Source: Flavobacterium sp. (GTDB taxonomy: Bacteria > Bacteroidota > Bacteroidia > Flavobacteriales > Flavobacteriaceae). Taken from it: a stretch of 64,000 bases of DNA. The DNA is taken from assembly GCA_016787805.1 (NCBI GenBank), contig JAEUTY010000010.1, positions 53,899 through 117,898 of the forward strand. Direction: 5' to 3'. A program made the position numbers and the translations under genes. Under the pieces are notes generated by a model that was not told the origin of the DNA, did no database searches, and saw only the letters and a program-made list of their open reading frames with translations. This document shows positions 24,513 to 33,282 of the stretch, one piece after another; positions within the stretch are counted from its first letter, which is position 1; each line of letters opens with the position of its first letter.

Positions 24513-25756
24513 TGAAAAAAGTATGCTACATACTATTTCTTTTGATGGTATCGTGTACTACGAAAAGCAATGATTTTACAATAATGACAGCAGAAAAAAT
24601 ATTAGGAAATCCCAATTATCAAGCCATTTGTTATGGAGGTTACCGAACCAATACACGAGATAAAGAGCCTTCTTTGGTAGAAATTAAAGAAGATTTGAAA
24701 ATCCTTTCGGCTATGAATATTAAAATCATTCGGAATTACAATGTTCATTTTAAAGAAGCGGAAAATTTACTTGAGGCCATAACCGAATTGAAAAAGCAAG
24801 ATGCCAATTTTGAAATGTATGTGATGTTGGGCGCTTGGATTGATTGTAAAAATGCTTGGACTGATTTGCCTCCCATTCACGATCAAGAAAGCGAACGTAA
24901 CGCTGTCGAAATTAAAGAAGCAGTTCGATTGGCTAATCAATTTCCCGATATAGTAAAAATTATAGCGGTTGGTAATGAAGCCATGGTTAAATGGGCTACG
25001 AGTTATTATGTTACACCCAATATCATTTTGAAATGGGTGAATCATTTGCAAACATTAAAAAAGCAAAACCAATTACCATCCGATTTATGGATTACTTCGT
25101 CTGATAATTTCGCTTCTTGGGGTGGAGGAGATGCTTCTTATCATGTAAACGATTTGAATCAACTCATCAAAGCGGTTGATTACATTTCGATGCATACCTA
25201 TCCGATGCACGATACACATTATAATCCCGTTTTTTGGCAGCTTACAGATAAAGAGCAAACCTTATCAGATAAGGAAAAAATTGATGTTTTAATGATTCAT
25301 TCACGTGACTACGCGATTTCGCAATACCAAAGTGTGGTGAAGTATATGAAATCCATCGGAGTGAACAAACCAGTCCATATTGGCGAAACAGGTTGGGCCA
25401 CGCAATCCAATGAGCAATATGGTGAAAATGGTTCGAAGGCTACTGACGAATACAAATCAGCGCATTTTTATCAGCTCATGCGTGATTGGTCCAACCAAAA
25501 CAAAATAAGCTGCTTTTATTTTGAAGCCTTTGATGAAAATTGGAAAGATAGCGCCAATCCTAATGGTTCGGAAAATCATTTTGGTTTAATCAATCTGAAT
25601 GGTCAGGCCAAATACGCTTTGTGGGAAGCGGTTGATTGTGGTGTTTTTAAAGGATTAACTCGAAATGGTAAACCCATCACTAAAACGTTCAATGGAAACG
25701 AAAAACAACTGTGGAAAGCGGTGTTGATGCCCAACGAACCTTTGGTTCATAATTAA
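24512..25756 (+). CDS. GH17 beta-1,3-glucanase/glucosidase, lipoprotein
   Basis: The 414-aa protein has a short lipoprotein signal (LMVSC, Cys15). Its GH17 TIM barrel has acid/base Glu156 in AVGNEAM and nucleophile Glu292 in IGETGWAT, plus the family motif MHTYP. It should act on beta-1,3-glucan or laminarin oligosaccharides in the periplasm or at the surface. It differs from the second GH17 of this operon (28736-29656) by its lipoprotein signal and by insertions that make it about 100 residues longer, suggesting different substrate lengths or cell compartments. Its ATG overlaps the stop of the phosphorylase gene, and the next gene starts one base after its own stop, so coupling is tight. Confidence 0.9.
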   Translation: MKKVCYILFLLMVSCTTKSNDFTIMTAEKILGNPNYQAICYGGYRTNTRDKEPSLVEIKEDLKILSAMNIKIIRNYNVHFKEAENLLEAITELKKQDANFEMYVMLGAWIDCKNAWTDLPPIHDQESERNAVEIKEAVRLANQFPDIVKIIAVGNEAMVKWATSYYVTPNIILKWVNHLQTLKKQNQLPSDLWITSSDNFASWGGGDASYHVNDLNQLIKAVDYISMHTYPMHDTHYNPVFWQLTDKEQTLSDKEKIDVLMIHSRDYAISQYQSVVKYMKSIGVNKPVHIGETGWATQSNEQYGENGSKATDEYKSAHFYQLMRDWSNQNKISCFYFEAFDENWKDSANPNGSENHFGLINLNGQAKYALWEAVDCGVFKGLTRNGKPITKTFNGNEKQLWKAVLMPNEPLVHN

Positions 25757-25757
25757 A

Positions 25758-27272
25758 ATGAAACATTTTTTTAAAAATAGAGTAAATATTTCTTTTTTGA
25801 TAATTGCATTTATCATGGCTTTTTCATTGCAAAGTTGTAGAGTTACAAATGGTTTAAAATACGAGGTGTACGAAACCTCGGCTCAAGGTAATTCCTTAAA
25901 AAAAATAACCGAGTTTTTGCCCAAAAGTAACCCAATTGCCATTCAGTTGAATCCTGATGAAAAATTCCAAACGATAACGGGTTTTGGGGGTTCTTTTACA
26001 GAAGCGTCGGCATATTTACTCAATAAATTAAGCAAAGCTAACCGAGAAAAAGTATTGGAAGCGTACTTTAGTGAAGCGGGATCTAATTATTCGCTTACTC
26101 GAACCCATATAGCCTCATGCGATTTTTCATTGAAAAACTATACGTATGCCAAAGTTGAGAACGATTTGCAATTGGAGCATTTTACTATCGAGGACGATCG
26201 TAGCGATTTGATTCCGATGATATTGGAAGCAAAATCTATTTCAAAAGAAGGTTTCAATATTATAGCTTCGCCCTGGTCTTGTCCGCCTTGGATGAAAGAC
26301 AACAAGAAATATGTCGGCGGAAAATTATTACCCGAATACAACGATGCATTCGCACTTTATTTTTCAAAATATTTAGACGCTTATCAGAAAGAAGGTATTA
26401 CAATTTGGGGAGTTACAGTGATTAATGAGCCTCATGGCAACGGAAACAATTGGGAAAGTACTTTGTTTTCTCCTACAGAAATGACGCATTTTGTAGAAAA
26501 CCATCTTGGTCCTAAATTGGAAAAAGAAGGTTGGGGGAAAGTCAAAATTTTAGGCTATGACCAAAATAGAGCGGGTTTGAAAGAATGGGTTGATGTGATG
26601 TATAAAGATCAAAATTCATCCAAATATTATGCTGGAACGGCCATTCATTGGTATGAAAGTACTTATGATTATTTCCCTGACGCATTGCAATATGCACATC
26701 ATAAGTCACCCGACAAACATTTAATTCAAACGGAAGCTTGTGTCGATTCGGAAGTGCCTCATTGGCGCGATGACGCGTGGTATTGGAAAAAAGAAGCCAC
26801 CGATTGGGGTTGGGATTGGGCCAGCGAGCAAGACAAGCATTTGCATCCCAAATACGCTCCAGTCAATCGTTATGCCACCGATATTATTGGTTGTTTGAAC
26901 AATTGGGTTGACGGTTGGATCGATTGGAATATGGTTTTGGATCGACAAGGAGGGCCCAATTGGTTTAAAAATTGGTGCACGGCTCCCGTAATTGTTGATC
27001 CTGTGAATGATGAAGTATATTTTACACCTTTGTATTATACATTGGCGCATTTTAGCAAATTCATGCGTCCAGGTGCGGTAAAAATAGGTTGTGTAATCAA
27101 TCATAAAGATATTATGGCAACTGCCGTTAAAAACCCTGATGATTCTATAGCAGTCGTGGTTTTTAATCCGACTGAGAATGCCCAATCCTTAGCTTTATCA
27201 TTGAATAATCAAAATATAGATTGTACGATTTCGGCAAAAGCCATTCAAACTATTATAATAAAAAAGAACTAA
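25758..27272 (+). CDS. GH30 glycosidase, lipoprotein (probable beta-1,6-glucanase)
   Basis: The 504-aa protein has a lipoprotein signal (LQSC, Cys27) and a full GH30 domain. The opening ITGFGGSFTEASA, the acid/base Glu224 in VINEPHG and the nucleophile Glu326 in IQTEACVD are clear, followed by the C-terminal beta-sandwich. GH30 subfamilies 1 and 3 include beta-1,6-glucanases and beta-glucosylceramidases. In a laminarin locus the expected job is removal of beta-1,6-linked side glucose or cutting of beta-1,6 stretches. Specificity cannot be settled from sequence alone. It is part of the nine-gene operon. Confidence 0.9.
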   Translation: MKHFFKNRVNISFLIIAFIMAFSLQSCRVTNGLKYEVYETSAQGNSLKKITEFLPKSNPIAIQLNPDEKFQTITGFGGSFTEASAYLLNKLSKANREKVLEAYFSEAGSNYSLTRTHIASCDFSLKNYTYAKVENDLQLEHFTIEDDRSDLIPMILEAKSISKEGFNIIASPWSCPPWMKDNKKYVGGKLLPEYNDAFALYFSKYLDAYQKEGITIWGVTVINEPHGNGNNWESTLFSPTEMTHFVENHLGPKLEKEGWGKVKILGYDQNRAGLKEWVDVMYKDQNSSKYYAGTAIHWYESTYDYFPDALQYAHHKSPDKHLIQTEACVDSEVPHWRDDAWYWKKEATDWGWDWASEQDKHLHPKYAPVNRYATDIIGCLNNWVDGWIDWNMVLDRQGGPNWFKNWCTAPVIVDPVNDEVYFTPLYYTLAHFSKFMRPGAVKIGCVINHKDIMATAVKNPDDSIAVVVFNPTENAQSLALSLNNQNIDCTISAKAIQTIIIKKN

Positions 27273-27294
27273 GTTTAAATTAAACATCATCACT

Positions 27295-28722
27295 ATGTCA
27301 AACACAATCTCAACCTCAAGCGAAAGAGTTCCTATGAGTCAAAAAATTGCCTTTGGTTTAGGAATGCTTGCTAACCAAATGTTTCCTGCAGCCTTAGGAA
27401 TTTTTATGGTGGTATTGGTAGAAAATTTAGGAATGCCTTCATGGATGTGGGGCGTTTTATTTTTTGTTCCTCGAATAGTAGATGCTTTTTTTGATCCTGT
27501 GATGGGTTTTATTTCAGACAACACCAAATCAGTTTGGGGTAGAAGAAGACAATACGTGTTTTGGGGTTCCATCATAATGGGAATTTCCTTTGTCATTATG
27601 TGGCAATTGTACAGAGAAGACAGTGTGATTTACAATTTTACTTTTTTTCTGATTTGGTCGCTTCTTTTTCATATAGGTTTATCCATTTTTAGTGTGCCTT
27701 TTGTGGCAATGGGTTACGAAATGAGTGATGATTTTCATGAGCGTACTTCAATTATGGCTATTTCACAGTGGATTGGTCAATGGGCGTGGGTAATTGCGCC
27801 TTGGTTTTGGGTGGTAATGTATGATCCTTCATGGTTTCCCAATGCCGATACAGCAACAAGAACACTTGCAGTTTGCGTAGGTTTGTCTTGTATGGTTTTA
27901 GCGATGATTCCAGCCATTTTCATCAAAAGTAAATCGACTAAAAATGACCACAATTTAAAACCACTAACGTTAAAAACCATAGGCGGAAGCATGAAAGAAA
28001 TTATTGTTAGTTTCAAAGAAGCATTTGCCAACAAACCTTTTCGAAAACTTTGCATAGCCACTTTTTTGATTTTTAACGCTTTCAATACCGTAGCAGGATT
28101 CACGTTCTTTATTGTCGTATATTATCTTTTTAATGGAAATGCATCAGCTGCTGGAATATGGCCTACACTTTTTGGTTGTGGAGGCGCTCTTGCGACCACA
28201 TTTGTGGTTATTCCTATTGTGGCTTGGATGTCAAAAAGAATGGAAAAGAAAAAAGTATTTTTAATCTCACAAGGAATATCAGTTTTTGGCTATATTTTAC
28301 TTTGGTTCCTTTTTGTGCCAGGTAAACCTTATATGTTTTTGTTTGCATTGCCTTTCTTCTCATTCGGAATAGGGAGTTTATTTACACTAATGATGTCGAT
28401 GACGGCCGATGTTTGTGATATGGATGAATTGTATTCTGGTAAGCGTAGAGAAGGTGTATTTGGAGCCATTTATTGGTGGATGGTAAAATTTGGTTTTGCT
28501 ATTGCAGGTTTACTAACTGGAGTTATTATGTCGGCTGTTGCATTTAAAGCAGGTGCTGAAACGCAACCCGAAGGAGCAGTAACAGGATTGCGATTATTCT
28601 TTTCGGGTGTTCCAATCGCAGGTACATTGATAGCCATGTGGGTAATGCGTAATTACGATTTAACTGAGGAAAAAGCGAGAGAAATCAAAAAAGAACTTGA
28701 TGCCAGAAAAGCATCTGCATAA
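27295..28722 (+). CDS. GPH-family (MFS) sugar:cation symporter
   Basis: A 475-aa inner-membrane protein with about 12 transmembrane helices and no signal peptide. The GPH (glycoside-pentoside-hexuronide) signature is visible as DAFFDPVMGFISDNTKS followed by WGRRRQ, and a second motif is MTADVCDMDELYSGKRREG. It should bring beta-glucan oligosaccharides or glucose from periplasm to cytoplasm using an ion gradient. This matches the cytoplasmic location of the phosphorylase and of the second GH17, which need imported oligosaccharides. It is 22 bases after the GH30 gene and 13 bases before the GH17 gene. Confidence 0.9.
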   Translation: MSNTISTSSERVPMSQKIAFGLGMLANQMFPAALGIFMVVLVENLGMPSWMWGVLFFVPRIVDAFFDPVMGFISDNTKSVWGRRRQYVFWGSIIMGISFVIMWQLYREDSVIYNFTFFLIWSLLFHIGLSIFSVPFVAMGYEMSDDFHERTSIMAISQWIGQWAWVIAPWFWVVMYDPSWFPNADTATRTLAVCVGLSCMVLAMIPAIFIKSKSTKNDHNLKPLTLKTIGGSMKEIIVSFKEAFANKPFRKLCIATFLIFNAFNTVAGFTFFIVVYYLFNGNASAAGIWPTLFGCGGALATTFVVIPIVAWMSKRMEKKKVFLISQGISVFGYILLWFLFVPGKPYMFLFALPFFSFGIGSLFTLMMSMTADVCDMDELYSGKRREGVFGAIYWWMVKFGFAIAGLLTGVIMSAVAFKAGAETQPEGAVTGLRLFFSGVPIAGTLIAMWVMRNYDLTEEKAREIKKELDARKASA

Positions 28723-28735
28723 ATAATAAACTACT

Positions 28736-29656
28736 ATGTCATTTAGAGAAGGTCACTATTTTTCGGCTGAGCGTTTTTCATCAATAAATGAAATTCAAAC
28801 TCACCAATTTTCTACAATTTCAGAAAAAGAACTCTCGCAAACTTGGAGAGAAACATTACAAAAAGGGATTCATGGCATCTGTTTTAGTTTGTATGAAGAC
28901 GGACAAAAACCAGGCGATATCATAACGCCTGAGCAAGTTAATCGTCGCATTCAAATTTTAAAACCTTATGCGAAATGGGTTCGTTCTTTTTCTTGTATTG
29001 AAGGCAACGAGCACGTTCCAAGAATAGCACATCAAAATGGGATGAAAACTTTGGTTGGCGCATGGCTGGGAAGCGATTTAGAACTCAATGAACAAGAAAT
29101 AGAAGGTCTAATTCAATTGGCCAAAGAAGGTTGCGTTGATGTAGCTGCAGTTGGCAATGAAGTGATGTATCGTGGCGATTTAACCGAAACACAACTAATT
29201 GATTACATCAAGCGGGTCAAAGAAGCTTTACCCAACATTCCAGTAGGTTATGTAGACGCGTATTACGAGTTTTCGCATCGTCCCAATATTACCGAAGTAT
29301 GCGACATCATATTAACCAACTGCTATCCGTATTGGGAAGGTTGCCCTATAGAGTATTCACATGAACACATGAAAAGTATGTTCGAATCAGCCAAAAATGC
29401 TGGAGATGGTAAAAGAGTAATCATTACCGAAACAGGTTGGCCTAGTGCTGGAGGAAGCCTAAAAGGAGCTATAGCCTCTGAAGAAAATGCGATGCGCTAC
29501 TTTGTTGAAACCCAGCTTTGGGCCACACAAAATAGTATTGAAACGTTTTATTTTTCGTCTTTTGATGAATCTTGGAAAGTAGGAGCAGAGGGCGATGTGG
29601 GCGCTTACTGGGGTTTATGGGACAAGAATGAAAAATTAAAATTCAATGCAAAATAG
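28736..29656 (+). CDS. GH17 beta-1,3-glucan hydrolase, apparently cytoplasmic
   Basis: A 306-aa GH17 domain with no signal peptide and no lipobox (start MSFREGHYFSAERF). Acid/base Glu142 (AVGNEVMYRG) and nucleophile Glu232 (ITETGWPSAGG) are in place. The location suggests that it works on short beta-1,3-glucan chains inside the cell, feeding or trimming substrates for the GH149-type phosphorylase. The other possibility is a transglycosylating activity, known in some GH17 members. The last 11 bases overlap the start of the secreted GH16 gene. Confidence 0.85.
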   Translation: MSFREGHYFSAERFSSINEIQTHQFSTISEKELSQTWRETLQKGIHGICFSLYEDGQKPGDIITPEQVNRRIQILKPYAKWVRSFSCIEGNEHVPRIAHQNGMKTLVGAWLGSDLELNEQEIEGLIQLAKEGCVDVAAVGNEVMYRGDLTETQLIDYIKRVKEALPNIPVGYVDAYYEFSHRPNITEVCDIILTNCYPYWEGCPIEYSHEHMKSMFESAKNAGDGKRVIITETGWPSAGGSLKGAIASEENAMRYFVETQLWATQNSIETFYFSSFDESWKVGAEGDVGAYWGLWDKNEKLKFNAK

Positions 29657-31340
29657 AAAAAGTTATCTTCTTTTTTTTATCTTCTTTTGTTTGCAAATTT
29701 CTCAAGCACAAGTAGATGTAGTTTACACAGATTTGGTTTGGTCGGATGAATTTGATAACAATGGAGCTGTAAATGCATCAAAATGGCATCATCAAACTCA
29801 ATTACCAGCGGGAGGAAGTTGGTTTAATGGTGAAGTACAACATTATACCAATCAATTGGCTAATGCCTCAGTAAGTAATGGTTTACTTGCCATAACAGCT
29901 AAAAAAGAACCGTACACCGATCAAGGTATTACCAAACAATATACTTCCGCACGTTTGAATTCAAAGTTTGCATTTTTATACGGTCGTGTCGACATAAGGG
30001 CTAAAATTCCCACAAATCAAGGCACTTGGCCAGCCTTTTGGATGTTAGGGAAAAACATCAACGAAGACGGCGCTTATTTTGATGCTCAGTTTGGAAACAC
30101 TGATTGGCCCGCTTGTGGCGAAATCGACATCATGGAACACGGTATTACGCCCTCGCAACCATTGAATTACATTCAAAGTGCATTACATACGCCCTCTTCC
30201 TTTGGAAATACGACCAATATTGGAGGTATCATTGCCAATAACTTGGGAAATGATTTTCACGTCTATTCGATGAATTGGTCACCCAATCAAATTACTTTTT
30301 TACTCGATGGTGTTGCTTTTTATACCTATAATCCAACCATCAAAACACCACAAAATTGGCCGTTTAATGCTGAACAATATCTTTTATTAAATATTGCCAT
30401 GGGTGGAATAGCCGGAACAATTCCTTCCAATTTTACGCAAGCCACTATGGAAGTGGATTACGTTAGAGTCTACCAAAATACAATTGTTGATACAACTGCT
30501 CCCACTGCTTTTACAGCTACTGTAGGCACGATTACTAGTTCTTCTGTTGAATTAATTCTCAATGCTACCGATAATTCAGGAAATATAGCTTATGCCATCA
30601 ACTATAGTGGCGGTTCTATTAATACAACTGGTTTGTCTAACACACCAAAATCAGTTATTATTTCTAATTTGTCATCAAATACTAACTACACTTTTACGAT
30701 TGCGGCAAGTGATCTTTCAGGGAATAATTTTCTTAACAATCCATTAGTTCGAAATGCCACAACTTTGAGCTATGTTGGTTGTAGTGGTTTTAGTAATTCT
30801 GCGCAACTGAATTCATTTACCACTGGTTACAATTACGAGTTTGAAACGATTGGAACTAACGTTAAAATCACTTTTGAATTGTTAGATGCTGATAAAACAT
30901 CGGTTTTTGGCTATTTATGGAAGCAAAATCCATTCGCTGAAACCGTTATGACACCAGTTACAGATAAAAAATTCACCAGTACAATTACAAACCAAATCAT
31001 AGGATCAACAATTAATTACGCTGTTAAATTCGCTTATGCGGGCGGACTTTCAGTTACGCAATATTTTTCTTATGTGGTTGGCAACAATTGTGCATTAGGG
31101 TTAGAGGAAGTTGAACATATTGAGTTCTCCTTTGCAAATCCTGTTTCTAGTAATTTGATGATTCATTCCAATAGTCCAATTGATAAAGTTGAAATCAGGA
31201 ATATGATTGGAAGTGTAGTAGTTACTACAACAGAAAGTACTCAATCTATAGATATTACCAATTTTTCAAACGGAATGTATATAGTAACTGTTTATTCGGA
31301 TAATAAAAGAAGTGTCAAAAAAATGTTGGTGAATAAATAA
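29646..31340 (+). CDS. T9SS-secreted GH16 endo-beta-1,3-glucanase, multidomain
   Basis: The 564-aa protein has a signal peptide (cut near SQAQ), a GH16 domain (about 28-275) with GEIDIMEHG (Glu159, Asp161, Glu164), and a fibronectin type III-like domain (about 278-372, DTTAPTAFTATVGTITSSSVEL). A further beta domain of unknown type (about 375-480) follows, then a T9SS type A C-terminal sorting domain (residues about 485-564, ending MYIVTVYSDNKRSVKKMLVNK). It should be exported through the outer membrane by T9SS and cut laminarin outside the cell. It is the last gene of the operon and starts inside the end of the GH17 gene. No clear terminator was found after it, only AAAT-rich sequence. Confidence 0.92.
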   Translation: MQNRKSYLLFFIFFCLQISQAQVDVVYTDLVWSDEFDNNGAVNASKWHHQTQLPAGGSWFNGEVQHYTNQLANASVSNGLLAITAKKEPYTDQGITKQYTSARLNSKFAFLYGRVDIRAKIPTNQGTWPAFWMLGKNINEDGAYFDAQFGNTDWPACGEIDIMEHGITPSQPLNYIQSALHTPSSFGNTTNIGGIIANNLGNDFHVYSMNWSPNQITFLLDGVAFYTYNPTIKTPQNWPFNAEQYLLLNIAMGGIAGTIPSNFTQATMEVDYVRVYQNTIVDTTAPTAFTATVGTITSSSVELILNATDNSGNIAYAINYSGGSINTTGLSNTPKSVIISNLSSNTNYTFTIAASDLSGNNFLNNPLVRNATTLSYVGCSGFSNSAQLNSFTTGYNYEFETIGTNVKITFELLDADKTSVFGYLWKQNPFAETVMTPVTDKKFTSTITNQIIGSTINYAVKFAYAGGLSVTQYFSYVVGNNCALGLEEVEHIEFSFANPVSSNLMIHSNSPIDKVEIRNMIGSVVVTTTESTQSIDITNFSNGMYIVTVYSDNKRSVKKMLVNK

Positions 31341-31452
31341 ATAAATAAATTGAATTGTTCTAACATTAGCTGATTTTTACTAAAAAAAATGATTTTTTGG
31401 ATACCATTTTCCTTTTTTATTGCATTTAAAATGTTAAAATTTACACGAATAT

Positions 31453-31484
31453 TTGTTTTTTAAGAAAATATTATGTTACATTTG
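31453..31484 (+). promoter_or_regulatory. Promoter of the ECF sigma factor gene
   Basis: TTG at 31453, 21 bases, TACATTTG at 31477-31484: a full match to the Bacteroidota promoter consensus. It gives a leader of about 90 bases before the ATG at 31581. Confidence 0.65.
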
Positions 31485-31580
31485 GCTATAATTTAATCTT
31501 AAAATAAAGTTGCCTATCGCATAAAAATTACTTTTTAGAGAAAATCTCACATTTTTAACCCAAAACTAAAAGGTAATATT

Positions 31581-32165
31581 ATGGCTACTTTACAAATCCC
31601 AGATGCATTATTGGTAAAGAATTACATGGCTGGTGACGAAAGCGCCTTGGCTGTGTTAATCAACAGACATCAATCTAAAATCTACGGTTTTATTTATTCT
31701 AAAATTGCCGATAGAGATTTAGCCGACGACATTTTTCAAGATACCTTCATTAAAGTGATTAATACTTTAAAATCAAAATCGTATAATGAAGAAGGAAAAT
31801 TTTTACCTTGGGTGATGCGTATTGCGCACAACTTAATTGTCGATCAATTCCGCAAAAACAAAAAAATGCCAATGCTTCGCGAAACAGAGGAGTTTTCTAT
31901 CTTTTCTGTTATTTCAGACAATCAACCCAATATCGAGTCGAAAATTGTGACCGAAATTATTGAAAATGACTTGCGAAAAATAATTAAAGAATTGCCTGAA
32001 GACCAAAAAGAAGTGTTAATTATGCGTATTTATCAAGACATGAGTTTTAAAGAAATCTCAGACGCAACAGGCGTTAGTATAAATACGGCGCTTGGAAGAA
32101 TGCGCTACGCACTTATGAACTTGAGAAAAGTAATCGAAAAAAATAATATTATTTTGACCAATTAA
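31581..32165 (+). CDS. ECF-type RNA polymerase sigma factor
   Basis: The 194-aa protein has sigma region 2 (about 25-95: IYGFIYSKIADRDLADDIFQ, LPWVMRIAHNLIVDQFRKNK) and region 4 (about 137-185: LPEDQKEVLIMRIYQDMSFK and the HTH GVSINTALGRMRYAL). It directs RNA polymerase to a specific set of promoters. No anti-sigma factor gene is adjacent. Instead a 47-aa ORF follows after 50 bases. It has its own consensus housekeeping-type promoter, so it is probably expressed constitutively. The targets are unknown. Confidence 0.93.
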   Translation: MATLQIPDALLVKNYMAGDESALAVLINRHQSKIYGFIYSKIADRDLADDIFQDTFIKVINTLKSKSYNEEGKFLPWVMRIAHNLIVDQFRKNKKMPMLRETEEFSIFSVISDNQPNIESKIVTEIIENDLRKIIKELPEDQKEVLIMRIYQDMSFKEISDATGVSINTALGRMRYALMNLRKVIEKNNIILTN

Positions 32166-32215
32166 CAATAATACACAAGTTGCTGCGTTATAGAGTTATA
32201 ACAATACAATTCTCT

Positions 32216-32359
32216 ATGGCAAAACTTTACTCTAAAAAAGCATTAGCAACTACCAAAATGTTACCAAAAAAAGAAACAGTGCAATTCCTTCTGAATTATT
32301 CAAAAGCATTAAACATTGTAAAAATTGGTAACAAAAACTTTGAGATTATTGCTAATTAA
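32216..32359 (+). CDS. Small protein (47 aa) following the sigma factor
   Basis: An ATG-started ORF encodes MAKLYSKKALATTKMLPKKE then TVQFLLNYSKALNIVKIGNK and NFEIIAN. It is very basic, with no signal peptide or membrane helix. The product has a balanced composition and a natural-looking helix-strand pattern, and its stop codon lies in the left arm of a terminator, as expected for a real last gene of the transcript. I recall similarly small ORFs beside this type of sigma factor in Flavobacteria, but I cannot confirm that. A role as a modulator or DNA/RNA-binding peptide is only a guess. Confidence 0.65.
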   Translation: MAKLYSKKALATTKMLPKKETVQFLLNYSKALNIVKIGNKNFEIIAN

Positions 32360-32392
32360 AAAATATCCCGATTCGTTATCGGGATATTTTTT
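32358..32392. terminator. Bidirectional rho-independent terminator
   Basis: A perfect 15-bp stem (AAAAAATATCCCGAT with ATCGGGATATTTTTT) and a 5-base loop, with T runs on both strands. It ends the sigma-factor transcript and the convergent nth transcript. The nth stop codon lies within it. Confidence 0.9.
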
Positions 32393-33035
32393 TATCAAAT
32401 TCTTTCAAAACTTCTTTTCGCCCAATCGTTCGGGTAATAATGTCTTTTTCCAAACTCCAACCACGAGCAGGCGAATATTCGCGTCCGTACCATATAATCT
32501 GCAAATGCAAATCATTCCATAATTCTCTCGGAAAAATCGCTTTGGCATCTTTCTCGGTCTGCACCACATTTTTTCCATCCGATAAATTCCAACGGTACAT
32601 CAACCGATGAATGTGCGTATCCACTGGAAAAGCCGGAACACCAAATGCCTGACTCATTACTACACTTGCGGTTTTATGTCCCACAGCGGGCAAGGCTTCC
32701 AATGCTTCAAAACTCTGCGGCACTTCGCCATTGTATTTTTCAATCAAAATCTGTGACAAACCATAAATTCCTTTCGATTTCATAGGCGAAAGTCCACACG
32801 GACGAATGATTTCCTTGATTTCTTCCACGCTCATTTTTACCATATCATACGGATTGTCGGCCTTAGCAAACAACAAAGGCGTAATCTGATTCACACGCAC
32901 ATCCGTGCATTGCGCCGACAACAATACCGCAACTAGCAACGTGTAGGCATCTTTATGATCCAAAGGTACCGGAATGCTTGGATACAGCTCATTTAACGTA
33001 TTTATAACAAATGTTGCACGCTCTTTCTTGGTCAT
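32376..33035 (-). CDS. nth: Endonuclease III (DNA glycosylase/AP lyase) lacking the Fe-S cluster cysteines
   Basis: A base-excision repair enzyme that removes oxidised pyrimidines. The 219-aa protein keeps the helix-hairpin-helix and catalytic Lys121 (LPAVGHKTASV) and catalytic Asp139 (FPVDTHIHRL). The C-terminal [4Fe-4S] motif of four cysteines is missing. Where C-x6-C-x2-C-x5-C is expected, the sequence reads WYGREYSPARGWSLEKD, and the only cysteines are at 43 and 80. The rest aligns well with Nth, so this is a genuine variant and not a truncation. It lies divergently from bcp, separated by a structured repeat and a tandem repeat. Confidence 0.93.
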   Translation of the reverse strand: MTKKERATFVINTLNELYPSIPVPLDHKDAYTLLVAVLLSAQCTDVRVNQITPLLFAKADNPYDMVKMSVEEIKEIIRPCGLSPMKSKGIYGLSQILIEKYNGEVPQSFEALEALPAVGHKTASVVMSQAFGVPAFPVDTHIHRLMYRWNLSDGKNVVQTEKDAKAIFPRELWNDLHLQIIWYGREYSPARGWSLEKDIITRTIGRKEVLKEFDKKISR

Positions 33036-33078
33036 TTTTGTAATTTTAACATCGTAAAAATAGGAGATTATTTTTTAT

Positions 33079-33218
33079 GCGCCTAATCCAGCTTTACGTT
33101 ACAAGCTTTTGGTCACAAAGTGGTTTTTGTAAGCCATAAAACAGCTTCCGTTGGTCGCTTTTTTACAGCAGCAAAAACTCACTTTCTTCGCAAAAGGCTT
33201 TCCACTACAATCTGGGGC
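33079..33218 (-). repeat. Structured intergenic repeat, copy 2
   Basis: Read on the minus strand it begins GCCCCAGATTGTAGTGGAAAG, contains a GTTTTTG/CAAAAAC stem around GCGACCAACGGAAGCTG, and ends CTTGTAACGTAAAGCTGGAT. It matches copy 1 (4590-4732) in all three blocks. It sits between the divergent nth and bcp starts, close to nth. Confidence 0.8.
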
Positions 33219-33228
33219 AAACCAATTG

Positions 33229-33282
33229 ACAATGGACAATTAACAATGGACAATTAAAAATTAAGAATTATCAATTAAAAAT
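33229..33282 (+). repeat. Short AT-rich tandem repeats before bcp
   Basis: Two perfect 14-bp copies of ACAATGGACAATTA (33229-33256) are followed by degenerate copies (AAAATTAAGAATTA, TCAATTAAAAAT) up to the bcp ATG. The bcp leader is therefore made of this array. Confidence 0.8.

Noticed and set aside
26721-27185. 154-aa minus-strand ORF
   Set aside because: It is antisense to the GH30 gene and its composition does not look like a protein.
31338-31351. AAAT/ATAA microsatellite after the GH16 gene
   Set aside because: Only about three copies in AT-rich DNA, including the stop codon. No sign of function.
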